A stretch of 64,000 nt of DNA from the NCBI RefSeq assembly GCF_030503675.1, contig NZ_CP129964.1, positions 1 to 64,000 on the forward strand, written 5' to 3'. This DNA is from Lutimonas zeaxanthinifaciens (GTDB lineage Bacteria; Bacteroidota; Bacteroidia; Flavobacteriales; Flavobacteriaceae). A program made the translations under genes and the position numbers. This document shows positions 50,911 through 59,634 of this stretch, piece after piece. Every line of letters starts with the position of its first letter. Position 1 is the first letter of the stretch. The notes beneath the pieces were generated by a model. That model was not told the origin of the DNA and searched no databases. It was given only the letters and a program-made list of their open reading frames with translations.

Positions 50911-53733
50911 ATGAAAAGAGTAATTTTAATATTATCGGCGGTGTTGCTTTGGACATCAGGGTTGATGGCCCAAACAGGAGAATTGTCCGGTAAGGTAATG
51001 GATAAGGAGTATAATGATATACTACCTTTTGCAAACATCATTGTTAAGGAGACGGGAACGGGAACGACGACAGATTTTGAAGGAGCTTATTCCCTAAAAC
51101 TGGAGCCTGGAGTTTATACCGTAGTTTTTTCTTTCATTGGTTATGAAACAGCTGAAATCTCTCAAGTAGTGATCAAGGCAAATGAGATGACTGAAGTTAA
51201 TGCCAGCATTGGACCATTGAGCAATGAGTTGGAAGAAGTTGTCGTAAAAGCCACCACACAGGAGAATACAGAGGCTTCTTTATTAAACGTTCAAAAGAAA
51301 TCCATCAACCTTTTGGATGGAATTTCTGCACAAACATTTAGTAAGATTGGGGCAAGTAATTCAGCCAAAGCAGTTAAAAGCGTTCCCGGCGTTTCAGTTC
51401 AAGGAGGTAAATACGTCTATGTCAGGGGCCTTGGAGACCGTTACACCAAATCCATTTTAAACGGGGTAGATATACCGGGATTAGATCCGGATCGTAACAC
51501 GATACAAATGGACATTTTTCCTACGAATATTTTGGATAACATTCAAGTAGTAAAATCGTTTACTGCAGATTATCCTGCCGATTTTACAGGGGGAACTGTG
51601 AATATCATTACAAAAGACTTTCCAAATAAGGAAGAGTACAGTATCTCAATAGGAGCCGAGTACAACCCGAGTATGCACTTTAACAAAGATTATCTGGGTT
51701 CAGCAAAAAGTAATTCAGAATTACTTGGATTTGATGGAGGCCTGCGTTCAAACCCGATCCCTCCGGACGTGAACATACCACCTCCTTCTGCCCAGAACCC
51801 AGCCACTTCATACTGGACCTCACAGTTTAACCCAGAAATGGCGGCAAAGAGGGAGACTAGTTTTATGAATACAAATCTGGGTTTAACCGCGGGTAACTTG
51901 TATGACGTAGGAAAAGGGGGTAACAAATTGGGTTATCAGTTCGCCGGTTCCTATCGAAACGATTATATCTATTATGAAGATTATAAAAACGGGAACTGGA
52001 GAAAATTTGCCGATAAATCGATCAATGAAATGGATCCGGATAAATTGCAAAACGGTGACCTAGCCAAAAACAATATTCTTTGGAACGTATTGGCCGGGCT
52101 TACTTATAAGACAGATAAAAGTAAATATAAACTCTCAGGCCTCCATATTCAGAATGGAGTGTCAACTGCTGGTTATTTGAGACAGGAAATCTTGTTTTCT
52201 GACGCTGTGACCATCTTCAAGGATAACCTGGAGTATACTCAGAGCCAGATAACGAACATTTTGTTAAATGGTAAGCACTCCAATGAAGACGGAACCTGGA
52301 ACATTGAATGGAAGCTTTCTCCAACACTTTCTAAAATTAATGACAAAGACATACGTGTGGCACCCTTTGAATTTGATTCAGACACAGGAGATTATTTTTT
52401 AAGTCCGAGTTCTGCAGGAAGCCCTTTGCGAATTTGGAGGGACCTTGAGGAGGTGAATCTGGTAGGTAAACTAGACCTTACCAAACGCCATGATCTTTTT
52501 GGAAGAAGCGCCCGATTACTTTTTGGCGGTCAGTATACCTACAAGCAGCGTGATTTTACCATTCAGCAATACCAAATAAGGTATCAGGGAGGAACTGGTG
52601 TTGAGTTTGAGGGAGATGCTGACGAGATTCTGAACCCGAAGAATATCTGGACTGTTAGCACGAGACGAGGAACTTTCGCAGAAGGAAATTTTGAGCCTAC
52701 CAATACATTTGATGCGAATATGAATGTTGCCGCGGCTTATGTTTCTGAAGAATTTCAGATCACAGAAAAGTTAAAGTCGATCATCGGTCTTCGATTTGAA
52801 AAATTTGACTTGTACTACACGGGTACCAACAATCAGGGAGACGTTGTATTGGACAATGAAAAAATTCTTGACAAGGCAGATTTATTCCCTTCGGCAAACT
52901 TCATTTACGCTGTAAATGACGAATCAAATTTGAGATTGGCCTATGGCCGAACCACTGCGAGGCCTTCTTTCAAAGAAGCATCGATTACACAGATTTTTGA
53001 CCCGATCTCAAGCACTACTTTCAATGGAAATATTGATCTTCAGCCTACCTATGTCGATAATCTTGACTTAAGATGGGAAAGATTTGGAGAGCAGGCACAG
53101 ATGTTTGCCGTTAGTTTGTTTTATAAAAATTTCAAAGATCCGATAGAGTTGTCGTACTTCCTTTCTGCTTCTGACCAGTTCATCCCGGTAAATACCGATA
53201 AGGCACAAGTATATGGGGCTGAATTTGAAATGCGAAAAAACTTTGGATTTATTGGTGGCGACAGCTGGGAGGACTTTAGCTTTAATCTGAACTTCTCGAT
53301 AATTGAATCTCAGCTTGAAATGTCTGATGCTGAGTATGAAAGAAGACTGTTAAGCGCTCGTGATGGAGAAACCATTAATGATACAAGAGAGATGCAAGGG
53401 CAATCTCCTTACCTGGTCAACTTTGGATTGAACTATGCAAATGATGATAATGGATGGCAAACAAGCCTATTTTATAATGTACAAGGTAAAACTTTGCAGG
53501 TGGTGGGTACAGGTGACGTTCCTGACGCATATACTATGCCATTCAACAGCCTGGATTTTATCTTGAATAAGAGCTTTGGGGAAGACTTTAGTTCTAACAT
53601 AAGCTTTTCGGTTAAAAACCTTCTTGACAGCCAGCGTGAGGTTAGATACCAGTCTTTTGGAGCAGAGGACCAGATCTTCTCTAGCTTCAGTCCTGGAATG
53701 GGAATTTCATTAGGATATTCTTACAGATTTTAG
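50911..53733 (+). CDS. TonB-dependent outer-membrane receptor, CarboxypepD/SusC-like, candidate phosphate-regulated
   Basis: A 940-residue outer-membrane transporter. Signal peptide MKRVILILSA to LMAQ, then a CarboxypepD_reg domain (about 22-105, 'GELSGKVMDKEYNDILPFAN' and 'VVFSFIGYETAEI'). A plug domain (about 125-235) includes 'VKSVPGVSVQGGKYVYVRGL' and 'DRYTKSILNGVDIPGLDPDR', and the barrel ends with an aromatic strand (GYSYRF). The tandem 'VYVRGLGDRYTKSILNGVDI' plug sequence is typical of the receptors that pair with beta-helix lipoproteins. I start at the ATG at 50911, after an intercistronic hairpin. It is the second gene of the candidate Pho operon, and phosphate-ester or phosphate-complex uptake is inferred. 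Confidence 0.88.
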   Translation: MKRVILILSAVLLWTSGLMAQTGELSGKVMDKEYNDILPFANIIVKETGTGTTTDFEGAYSLKLEPGVYTVVFSFIGYETAEISQVVIKANEMTEVNASIGPLSNELEEVVVKATTQENTEASLLNVQKKSINLLDGISAQTFSKIGASNSAKAVKSVPGVSVQGGKYVYVRGLGDRYTKSILNGVDIPGLDPDRNTIQMDIFPTNILDNIQVVKSFTADYPADFTGGTVNIITKDFPNKEEYSISIGAEYNPSMHFNKDYLGSAKSNSELLGFDGGLRSNPIPPDVNIPPPSAQNPATSYWTSQFNPEMAAKRETSFMNTNLGLTAGNLYDVGKGGNKLGYQFAGSYRNDYIYYEDYKNGNWRKFADKSINEMDPDKLQNGDLAKNNILWNVLAGLTYKTDKSKYKLSGLHIQNGVSTAGYLRQEILFSDAVTIFKDNLEYTQSQITNILLNGKHSNEDGTWNIEWKLSPTLSKINDKDIRVAPFEFDSDTGDYFLSPSSAGSPLRIWRDLEEVNLVGKLDLTKRHDLFGRSARLLFGGQYTYKQRDFTIQQYQIRYQGGTGVEFEGDADEILNPKNIWTVSTRRGTFAEGNFEPTNTFDANMNVAAAYVSEEFQITEKLKSIIGLRFEKFDLYYTGTNNQGDVVLDNEKILDKADLFPSANFIYAVNDESNLRLAYGRTTARPSFKEASITQIFDPISSTTFNGNIDLQPTYVDNLDLRWERFGEQAQMFAVSLFYKNFKDPIELSYFLSASDQFIPVNTDKAQVYGAEFEMRKNFGFIGGDSWEDFSFNLNFSIIESQLEMSDAEYERRLLSARDGETINDTREMQGQSPYLVNFGLNYANDDNGWQTSLFYNVQGKTLQVVGTGDVPDAYTMPFNSLDFILNKSFGEDFSSNISFSVKNLLDSQREVRYQSFGAEDQIFSSFSPGMGISLGYSYRF

Positions 53734-53752
53734 AATAACTCTTAATAAGTTA

Positions 53753-53786
53753 AAAAACCCTTGTAATTAATATTGCAAGGGTTTTT
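53753..53786. terminator. Terminator between the TonB-receptor and ABC-F genes
   Basis: AAAAACCCTTGTAAT (53753-53767) pairs with ATTGCAAGGGTTTTT (53772-53786), 15 pairs with one G-T, 4-base loop, and A/T tracts on both sides. Serves both convergent genes. Confidence 0.88.
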
Positions 53787-53817
53787 CATTTTCTAATTCT
53801 TTAAATTAAGCCTTGAG

Positions 53818-55677
53818 CTATAGTTCCATTTTCATGGAAAGCTCAAACCAGCGTTCTTCTTTTTCTTCCAGAGACTGGATAATTTCCTGAAGTTTCAGGG
53901 ATGATTCCTGAATTTGATCCGGGTCGATCTCATTGTTGGAAAACATGCCTTCTATTTCCTTCTTTTTTCGCTCTAAATTAGAAATATCCTTTTCCAGCCT
54001 GCTAAACTCCTTTTTTTCTGTATACGATAACTGGCCGGCCTTTGGTTCAGCTTTTCGGCTATCCTGTTTTTTAATTTTTTCACCACCTTCAGATGGCTTT
54101 GAATCCTCATAAATTCTGTAATCTGAGTAGTTGCCGGGAAAATCGGTAATTGTACTGTTCCCTTCAAACACAAATAAATGATCCACGATACGATCCATAA
54201 AATAACGATCGTGAGAGATGACCACCAAATTACCAGGGAAGTCAAGCAAAAAATTTTCAAGGACCTGTAAGGTTAAAATGTCCAGATCATTAGTGGGTTC
54301 ATCTAAAATTAGAAAGTTTGGGTTTTGAATCAAAACGGTGCAAAGAAACAAGCGTTTTAGCTCTCCACCTGACAACTTCTCAACATAATCATATTGCTTC
54401 TTCCTATCGAACAGGAAGCGCTCCAGCAGTTGGCCCGCACTTATGGTACGACCCTTGGCAAGAGGTATATAATCACCAAATTCTCTAATGACTTCAATGA
54501 CCTTCTGACCGGGATTGATACGAATTCCGGACTGGGAATAATATCCGAACTTTATGGTATCTCCAATTACAATTTTACCTGAATCCGGTTTCAACGATCC
54601 GGTGATCATATTGACAAAAGTAGATTTACCTGTTCCGTTCTTACCTATAATGCCGATTCGTTCTCCTCGTTTAAAAACATAGTCAAATTTGTCAATCAAG
54701 AGCTTGTCATCGAAACTTTTCGAAATATGATGTAACTCCACCACTTTGCTGCCGAGTCGTTCCATTTGAATTTCCAGCTGTACCTGATGATCTTTTCTTC
54801 TTTGATGAGCAATCTTTTTTATTTCATGGAAGTCATCGATTCTTGATTTTGACTTGGTAGTTCTTGCTTTAGGCTGCCTTCTCATCCATTCCAGCTCCTT
54901 TTTAAAAAGATTCTTAGCCTTACTGATCGTACTTTGTTCAGCAGTGATGCGTTCTTCTTTTTTCTCAAGAAAGTAGGAATAATTGCCCTTATAGCGATAG
55001 AGAGATCCTTGATCCAATTCCAGGATCTCATTGCAGACCCGATCAAGAAAATATCGGTCATGCGTTACCATAAACAAGGTTGTATTCGTTTTTTTTAGAT
55101 ACTGTTCCAACCACTCGATCATCTCCAGGTCCAGGTGGTTGGTGGGCTCATCCAAAATCAGGAGTTCTGGTTGGTCAAGCAGTATGATCGCCAGCGCAAG
55201 GCGCTTTTTTTGCCCTCCCGACAAGGAGGAAACCTTTTTATCCAGGTCTTCCAGCTTTAACTTAAAAAGAATTTGTTTGTATTGCGTTTCAAAATCCCAG
55301 GCATTATTTTGCTCCATAAGATCAAAAGCTTTTTGGTAAGCTTGTTCATCCTCAGGATTTTTTAAGGCTTTTTCGTATTCTTGGATTATTTTCAGAACCG
55401 TATTGTCAGCATTGAATATAGACTCTTCCACTGACAGTTGCTCATTCAAATTTTCTTTTTGAGAAAGATATCCTACTTTCAGGCCGTTTCGGAGAATAAT
55501 TTGTCCTTTATCCGGACTATCCTCTCCTGAAATAATTTTAAGAAGGGTAGTTTTACCCGTACCGTTTTTTGCTACAAATCCTATTTTTTGATCCTTGTTG
55601 ATCCCAAATGACAGATCCTCAAACAGAATACGATCACCAAAGGATTTGGAAATTTGCTCAACGGAGAGATAATTCAC
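53818..55677 (-). CDS. ABC-F family ATP-binding protein
   Basis: A 619-residue cytoplasmic protein with two ABC ATPase domains and no membrane part. Walker A loops are 'GFVAKNGTGKTTLL' (about 34-47) and 'GIIGKNGTGKSTFV' (about 342-355), with signatures 'LSGGQKKRLALAIILL' (about 154-169) and 'LSGGELKRLFLC' (about 435-446). A linker (about 240-310) and a C-terminal coiled coil (about 540-619, 'KKEFSRLEKDISNLERKKKE') follow, as in Uup/EttA-type proteins that act at the ribosome. The only usable start is the GTG at 55675-55677. Whether it is a translation factor or a resistance-type ABC-F cannot be decided. Confidence 0.92.
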   Translation of the reverse strand: MNYLSVEQISKSFGDRILFEDLSFGINKDQKIGFVAKNGTGKTTLLKIISGEDSPDKGQIILRNGLKVGYLSQKENLNEQLSVEESIFNADNTVLKIIQEYEKALKNPEDEQAYQKAFDLMEQNNAWDFETQYKQILFKLKLEDLDKKVSSLSGGQKKRLALAIILLDQPELLILDEPTNHLDLEMIEWLEQYLKKTNTTLFMVTHDRYFLDRVCNEILELDQGSLYRYKGNYSYFLEKKEERITAEQSTISKAKNLFKKELEWMRRQPKARTTKSKSRIDDFHEIKKIAHQRRKDHQVQLEIQMERLGSKVVELHHISKSFDDKLLIDKFDYVFKRGERIGIIGKNGTGKSTFVNMITGSLKPDSGKIVIGDTIKFGYYSQSGIRINPGQKVIEVIREFGDYIPLAKGRTISAGQLLERFLFDRKKQYDYVEKLSGGELKRLFLCTVLIQNPNFLILDEPTNDLDILTLQVLENFLLDFPGNLVVISHDRYFMDRIVDHLFVFEGNSTITDFPGNYSDYRIYEDSKPSEGGEKIKKQDSRKAEPKAGQLSYTEKKEFSRLEKDISNLERKKKEIEGMFSNNEIDPDQIQESSLKLQEIIQSLEEKEERWFELSMKMEL

Positions 55678-55743
55678 TTAATTTATATTTTGACGGTTTC
55701 TTAAAAAGCATTGAATAAACATAGCCAGGTTAAGCTGGAGGAA

Positions 55744-56292
55744 CTATCCTTTAAACTGGGAAACAAAATCTTTCTGATATTGATTCCATTGTTCCTGAGT
55801 GCTTATGGTCTCATGATCGTCATTGTAAAACAATTTAAGGTACAATTCCAGCTGACCAGGGGTTTTATAACCGGGAACTGGCAGAAGGGTTTCACCTTTT
55901 TCATTAAAAAACACGATTGTGGGATATGCAGTTATTTTCAAAGCTCCTGCCAATTGATGTTGTGCGTTTCTGCCTCTTCTTGAAGGATCGAAGTCCGGGT
56001 TTTCAAAGGTGTAGCCCTGGAAATTGATCTTTTTATTTCCTTCTGCATTGAATTTTACAGCATAATAATTTTGATTGACATACTTAACAACATCAGGGTT
56101 CTGGAAGGTATTTTTATCGAGCATTTTACAAGGCCCGCACCAGGTTGTATACACATCCATCATGATCTTTTTTGGATTCACAGCCTGTGCCTCGACAGCC
56201 TCTTCAAGGCTCATCCAGTTGATTTTCGCTTTTTGAGCCTGTACGGAACTACTCAAGACAAACACAGCTATTACAAAAACTATCTTCTTCAT
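55744..56292 (-). CDS. Exported thioredoxin-fold protein
   Basis: A 182-residue periplasmic thioredoxin-like protein with a signal peptide (MKKIVFVIAV to SSVQAQ) and the redox site 'MDVYTTWCGPCKMLDKNTFQ' (about 45-64, CGPC). 'YPTIVFFNEKGETLLPVPGY' (about 127-146) carries the cis-proline. The CGPC pair points to a reductase rather than an oxidase, perhaps for cytochrome maturation or extracytoplasmic cysteines. The start is the ATG at 56290-56292, not an upstream TTG. Confidence 0.9.
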   Translation of the reverse strand: MKKIVFVIAVFVLSSSVQAQKAKINWMSLEEAVEAQAVNPKKIMMDVYTTWCGPCKMLDKNTFQNPDVVKYVNQNYYAVKFNAEGNKKINFQGYTFENPDFDPSRRGRNAQHQLAGALKITAYPTIVFFNEKGETLLPVPGYKTPGQLELYLKLFYNDDHETISTQEQWNQYQKDFVSQFKG

Positions 56293-56332
56293 TTTTTTCA
56301 AATTTTCATCGCTTTAGTAGCTATGATCACTG

Positions 56333-56340
56333 CAAAATTA
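56333..56340 (-). promoter_or_regulatory. -7 promoter element of the thioredoxin-like gene
   Basis: Reads TAATTTTG on the minus strand, exact TAnnTTTG, about 40 bases before the ATG. Confidence 0.4.
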
Positions 56341-56400
56341 CATAATCAAAACTAAAAAGTTTGTTAAAACATGTATTATGCAAACTACATTGAATTCAAA

Positions 56401-58167
56401 TTATTTTACGCCATGCATTAATTTTTTGAGTACCGGATTCAATAAAATTGAAACAAATCCAACTCCAATGGGTACAATGGTAAAGATCAGGAAGAAGGTA
56501 CTTAAGGAATATTGCTCGGAAATTTTATCGATCATTCCACCCATGGTCCCTGCTGCCTTTTGACCAATTGCTATGGCAAGATACCAGATCCCAAACATAA
56601 AACCGATCATTCTTGGAGGGACCAGTTTGCTGAGGTAGGACAACCCCACAGGTGATAGGCATAATTCTCCCATGGTATGCAATAAATAGGCAAGTACCAA
56701 AAAGATCATACTGACGGAAGCAGTTTTGGCTCCCTGAGGAATATTTGCCGTACCGAATGCCAGTATTGCAAATCCTAAACCAAGGAGTATCAATCCCAGG
56801 CCGTATTTAACTGCTGCACTTGGATTGTATTTGCTTTCCCACCACCTTGAAAATAAGGGAGCAAGACTGATGATAAAGAACGAATTCAGTATTCCGAACC
56901 AACTGGCATCGATCTGATTCCCCTCCTGAGAAAATTTATCGGTTAATCGATAAATCACAAGTCCCCATACACCAATAAAAGCAATGGCTAAAATAATGTT
57001 TGAAAAAGGGATTTTGATATAGGTCTTTTTAAATAACAGAAATAATACCCAGGTGATTATGATCAACGGAACAGTGGTTAGAAGTCCATCAACTATTTTG
57101 AATATGATGGCAGAAGTTCCTATAAGATCTCTGTTTGTGTAATCTCTTGCAAATAAGGTCATGGAACCCAGGGATTGTTCAAAAGCGGCAAAAAAGAATA
57201 CGGTGAACAGGCCAAAAATTGCTACCGCTATAATCCGGTCTCTTACAATGGGTAAATATCTGGAAACCCGTGTTACCAAAAGCACCAGGAACAGTAACAG
57301 AGCTCCTAATACAACCACATTGGAACCACTTAATCCTCCGAGTTCGAAGGGGAGTAAATTAATTCCTTCAATCAGTTCAAGAGGATGATTAAATAAATAA
57401 AGAAGACCTCCAACGGATGATAATAAGATCAAAACCAGATCAAATTTTGTAAAAGGATTCAATTTTTCCTCAGTATCTTTTTCCTCAGCGCTTATGGATG
57501 ATTTAGTTTCAATCTCCCTAACTTTACTTGGAGATTCACCTATAGACCCAAACAAGTCTTTTGCGAGCCAGAACTGAAGCATCCCCAGAAACATAAATAT
57601 TCCTGCCAGACCGAATCCCCAGGACCAGCCAAAATTTTCTGCAAGATAACCGCATAGCATCATGCCGAAAAATGCTCCTGAGTTAACTCCCATATAAAAA
57701 ATGGTATAAGCCCCGTCTTTTTTTGATTCTTTCCCCTTGTACATTGAAGAAATTATAGAAGTGATATTTGGCTTAAAAAAACCTGTACCAATGACTAACA
57801 ACCCAAGGCCCAAATAGAGCGACCATGGTGTTTCAATGGCCATACAGGCATGTCCCAGGGTCATGATAAAACAACCGATGACCACGGCCCATTTATATCC
57901 TGTGTATTTATCGGCAATGAACCCACCAACAATTGGTGTGAGATATAGCAAAGAAGCATAAGTCCCAATAAGAGCGAGCGCATTTTCTCTGGGCCATTCC
58001 CAACCCGGATTATCACTGATCAGGGGTGCGGTCAAAAATAAAACCAGAAGAATTCTCATTCCATAGAAGGAAAAACGCTCCCACATCTCAGTAAAAAATA
58101 AAATAAATAGTCCTGCAGGATGCCCTAAGACCGTATGCTTAAAAAGTTTTTCTATATCGGTATTCAT
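56401..58167 (-). CDS. POT-family proton-coupled peptide transporter (long form)
   Basis: A 588-residue inner-membrane di/tripeptide:proton symporter of the POT/PTR2 (major facilitator) family. Helix 1 carries 'FTEMWERFSFYGMRILLVLF' (about 25-44), the ExxERFxYG motif, and 'NSGAFFGMMLCGYLAENFGW' (about 161-180) is a second family block. Between helices 6 and 7 lies a hydrophilic stretch (about 212-245). About 14 helices. It follows the shorter POT gene on the same strand, separated by a terminator, so its expression probably depends on read-through or an unseen promoter. Confidence 0.92.
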   Translation of the reverse strand: MNTDIEKLFKHTVLGHPAGLFILFFTEMWERFSFYGMRILLVLFLTAPLISDNPGWEWPRENALALIGTYASLLYLTPIVGGFIADKYTGYKWAVVIGCFIMTLGHACMAIETPWSLYLGLGLLVIGTGFFKPNITSIISSMYKGKESKKDGAYTIFYMGVNSGAFFGMMLCGYLAENFGWSWGFGLAGIFMFLGMLQFWLAKDLFGSIGESPSKVREIETKSSISAEEKDTEEKLNPFTKFDLVLILLSSVGGLLYLFNHPLELIEGINLLPFELGGLSGSNVVVLGALLLFLVLLVTRVSRYLPIVRDRIIAVAIFGLFTVFFFAAFEQSLGSMTLFARDYTNRDLIGTSAIIFKIVDGLLTTVPLIIITWVLFLLFKKTYIKIPFSNIILAIAFIGVWGLVIYRLTDKFSQEGNQIDASWFGILNSFFIISLAPLFSRWWESKYNPSAAVKYGLGLILLGLGFAILAFGTANIPQGAKTASVSMIFLVLAYLLHTMGELCLSPVGLSYLSKLVPPRMIGFMFGIWYLAIAIGQKAAGTMGGMIDKISEQYSLSTFFLIFTIVPIGVGFVSILLNPVLKKLMHGVK

Positions 58168-58186
58168 AAATAAAATGTTTGAATAT

Positions 58187-58225
58187 TAAAAAAACCCCTT
58201 AAAAGAATTGTTTTCTTAAAAGGGG
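58187..58225 (-). terminator. Terminator between the two POT genes
   Basis: CCCCTT (58195-58200) pairs with AAGGGG (58220-58225), and AAGAA (58203-58207) with TTCTT (58213-58217) across an AA/AA internal loop. On the minus strand a 7-T run follows. It lies directly after the upstream POT gene and 20 bases before the next. Confidence 0.75.
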
Positions 58226-58233
58226 TATTATGA

Positions 58234-59619
58234 TCAGTTATTTGCTGTGGCTACTTTTTCTTCTTCCGTAATTTCATGCTCGTCATCTTCAGCTCCATGC
58301 GTGAGTATTTCAAGTTTTTTTCGGAAGACCAGGACCAGGCCTCCAAAAAGTATACAGAATGATGCAATTCCGGTAAAAACAGTGAATTCTCCGAGTCCTT
58401 CGGCTGATTCACCGAGTAATCCTGCCAGTTTGTTTCCAAACCCGGTCATGGCAAAATAGATTCCCATCATCAGGGATCCATATTTAAGAGGTGCCAGTTT
58501 TGTAATATAAGAAAGTGCTACGGGAGAAATACAAAGTTCGCCTACCGTATGGAACAAATAAGCCAGTACAAGCCAGTACATGGCCGAAGATCCGGCGCTT
58601 TCAAATTGTGATGCCGCAGCTGACATGAAAAAGAAACCCGTTCCCATGATGATCAAACCGATGATCATTTTAAACAACGAAGTTGAAAGGTTACCTTGTA
58701 GCTTTTTCTTGGCCCAGTAGGCTGCCACTGTTGTACCCAGAAATATGATAAACATTGCATTTAAAGACTGAAACCATGATGCTGGAACTTCCCATCCCAT
58801 CAACATCCGGTTTGTTTTTTCTTTTGCGTAGATGTTCATCAGTCCTCCCGCCTGTTCAAAGGCGCCCCAAAAAATGATTACCAGTAAAAAAGAGATCATA
58901 AGAACCACAATCCTGTCTTTTTCAATTTTGGTAAGTGGTTTTTTCATGGCTTCCTTTTCTGCCTTATTTTCAGAAACTCCAAGGAAGTTACCAACATTTC
59001 TCAAATATTTCTGCCCGACCAGATATTGAAGTAAGCCCAATGCCATCCCTATTCCTGCCAGTCCGAAACCATAATGCCATCCGTGTACTTCCCCTACATA
59101 ACCTACGATCAAACTGGATAAAAAAGCTCCGATATTGATTCCGATATAAAAAATAGTAAATCCTTTGTCGCGTCGAATGTCTCCTTGCTTATAAAGTCCG
59201 CCAACCATGGTCGAAATGTTTGGTTTCAACATGCCCACTCCGGCCACGATTAGACCAAGGCCTGTATAAAATGCCCAGTATTCTTCAATAGCCAGTATGC
59301 TGTGACCTGCTACCAGCAGGATCCCTCCGTAGAGCACTGATTTTTTCTGTCCGATAAACTTATCAGCAATCCATCCACCAGGGATTGAAGCCACATAAAC
59401 CAGCATGGTATACCATCCGTATAAGGCCAGGGCCTCGCCGTTTGACCAGCCTAAACCCGGGTTGGCATCCGTTGTTGCCTGCACGAGATACAATACGAGA
59501 ATTGCTCTCATTCCATAGTAAGAGAAGCGCTCCCACATTTCAGTAAAAAACAAAATATAAAGGCCGACAGGGTGTCCAAATAACTCTTTTTGTTCAGGCG
59601 ATTTTGCTAATGATGTCAT
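58234..59619 (-). CDS. POT-family proton-coupled peptide transporter (short form)
   Basis: A 461-residue POT/PTR2 symporter for di- and tripeptides. 'FTEMWERFSYYGMRAILVLY' (about 25-44) is the ExxERFxYYG motif, and 'NIGAFLSSLIVGYVGEVHGW' (about 160-179) is the helix-5 region. About 12 helices, with a charged loop (about 215-230) and an acidic C-terminal tail. It begins 15 bases after the DPP-IV-type peptidase gene, so peptidase and transporter are one operon: the peptidase releases dipeptides that this carrier imports. Confidence 0.92.
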   Translation of the reverse strand: MTSLAKSPEQKELFGHPVGLYILFFTEMWERFSYYGMRAILVLYLVQATTDANPGLGWSNGEALALYGWYTMLVYVASIPGGWIADKFIGQKKSVLYGGILLVAGHSILAIEEYWAFYTGLGLIVAGVGMLKPNISTMVGGLYKQGDIRRDKGFTIFYIGINIGAFLSSLIVGYVGEVHGWHYGFGLAGIGMALGLLQYLVGQKYLRNVGNFLGVSENKAEKEAMKKPLTKIEKDRIVVLMISFLLVIIFWGAFEQAGGLMNIYAKEKTNRMLMGWEVPASWFQSLNAMFIIFLGTTVAAYWAKKKLQGNLSTSLFKMIIGLIIMGTGFFFMSAAASQFESAGSSAMYWLVLAYLFHTVGELCISPVALSYITKLAPLKYGSLMMGIYFAMTGFGNKLAGLLGESAEGLGEFTVFTGIASFCILFGGLVLVFRKKLEILTHGAEDDEHEITEEEKVATANN

Positions 59620-59634
59620 AAAAGGAAATTTAAG

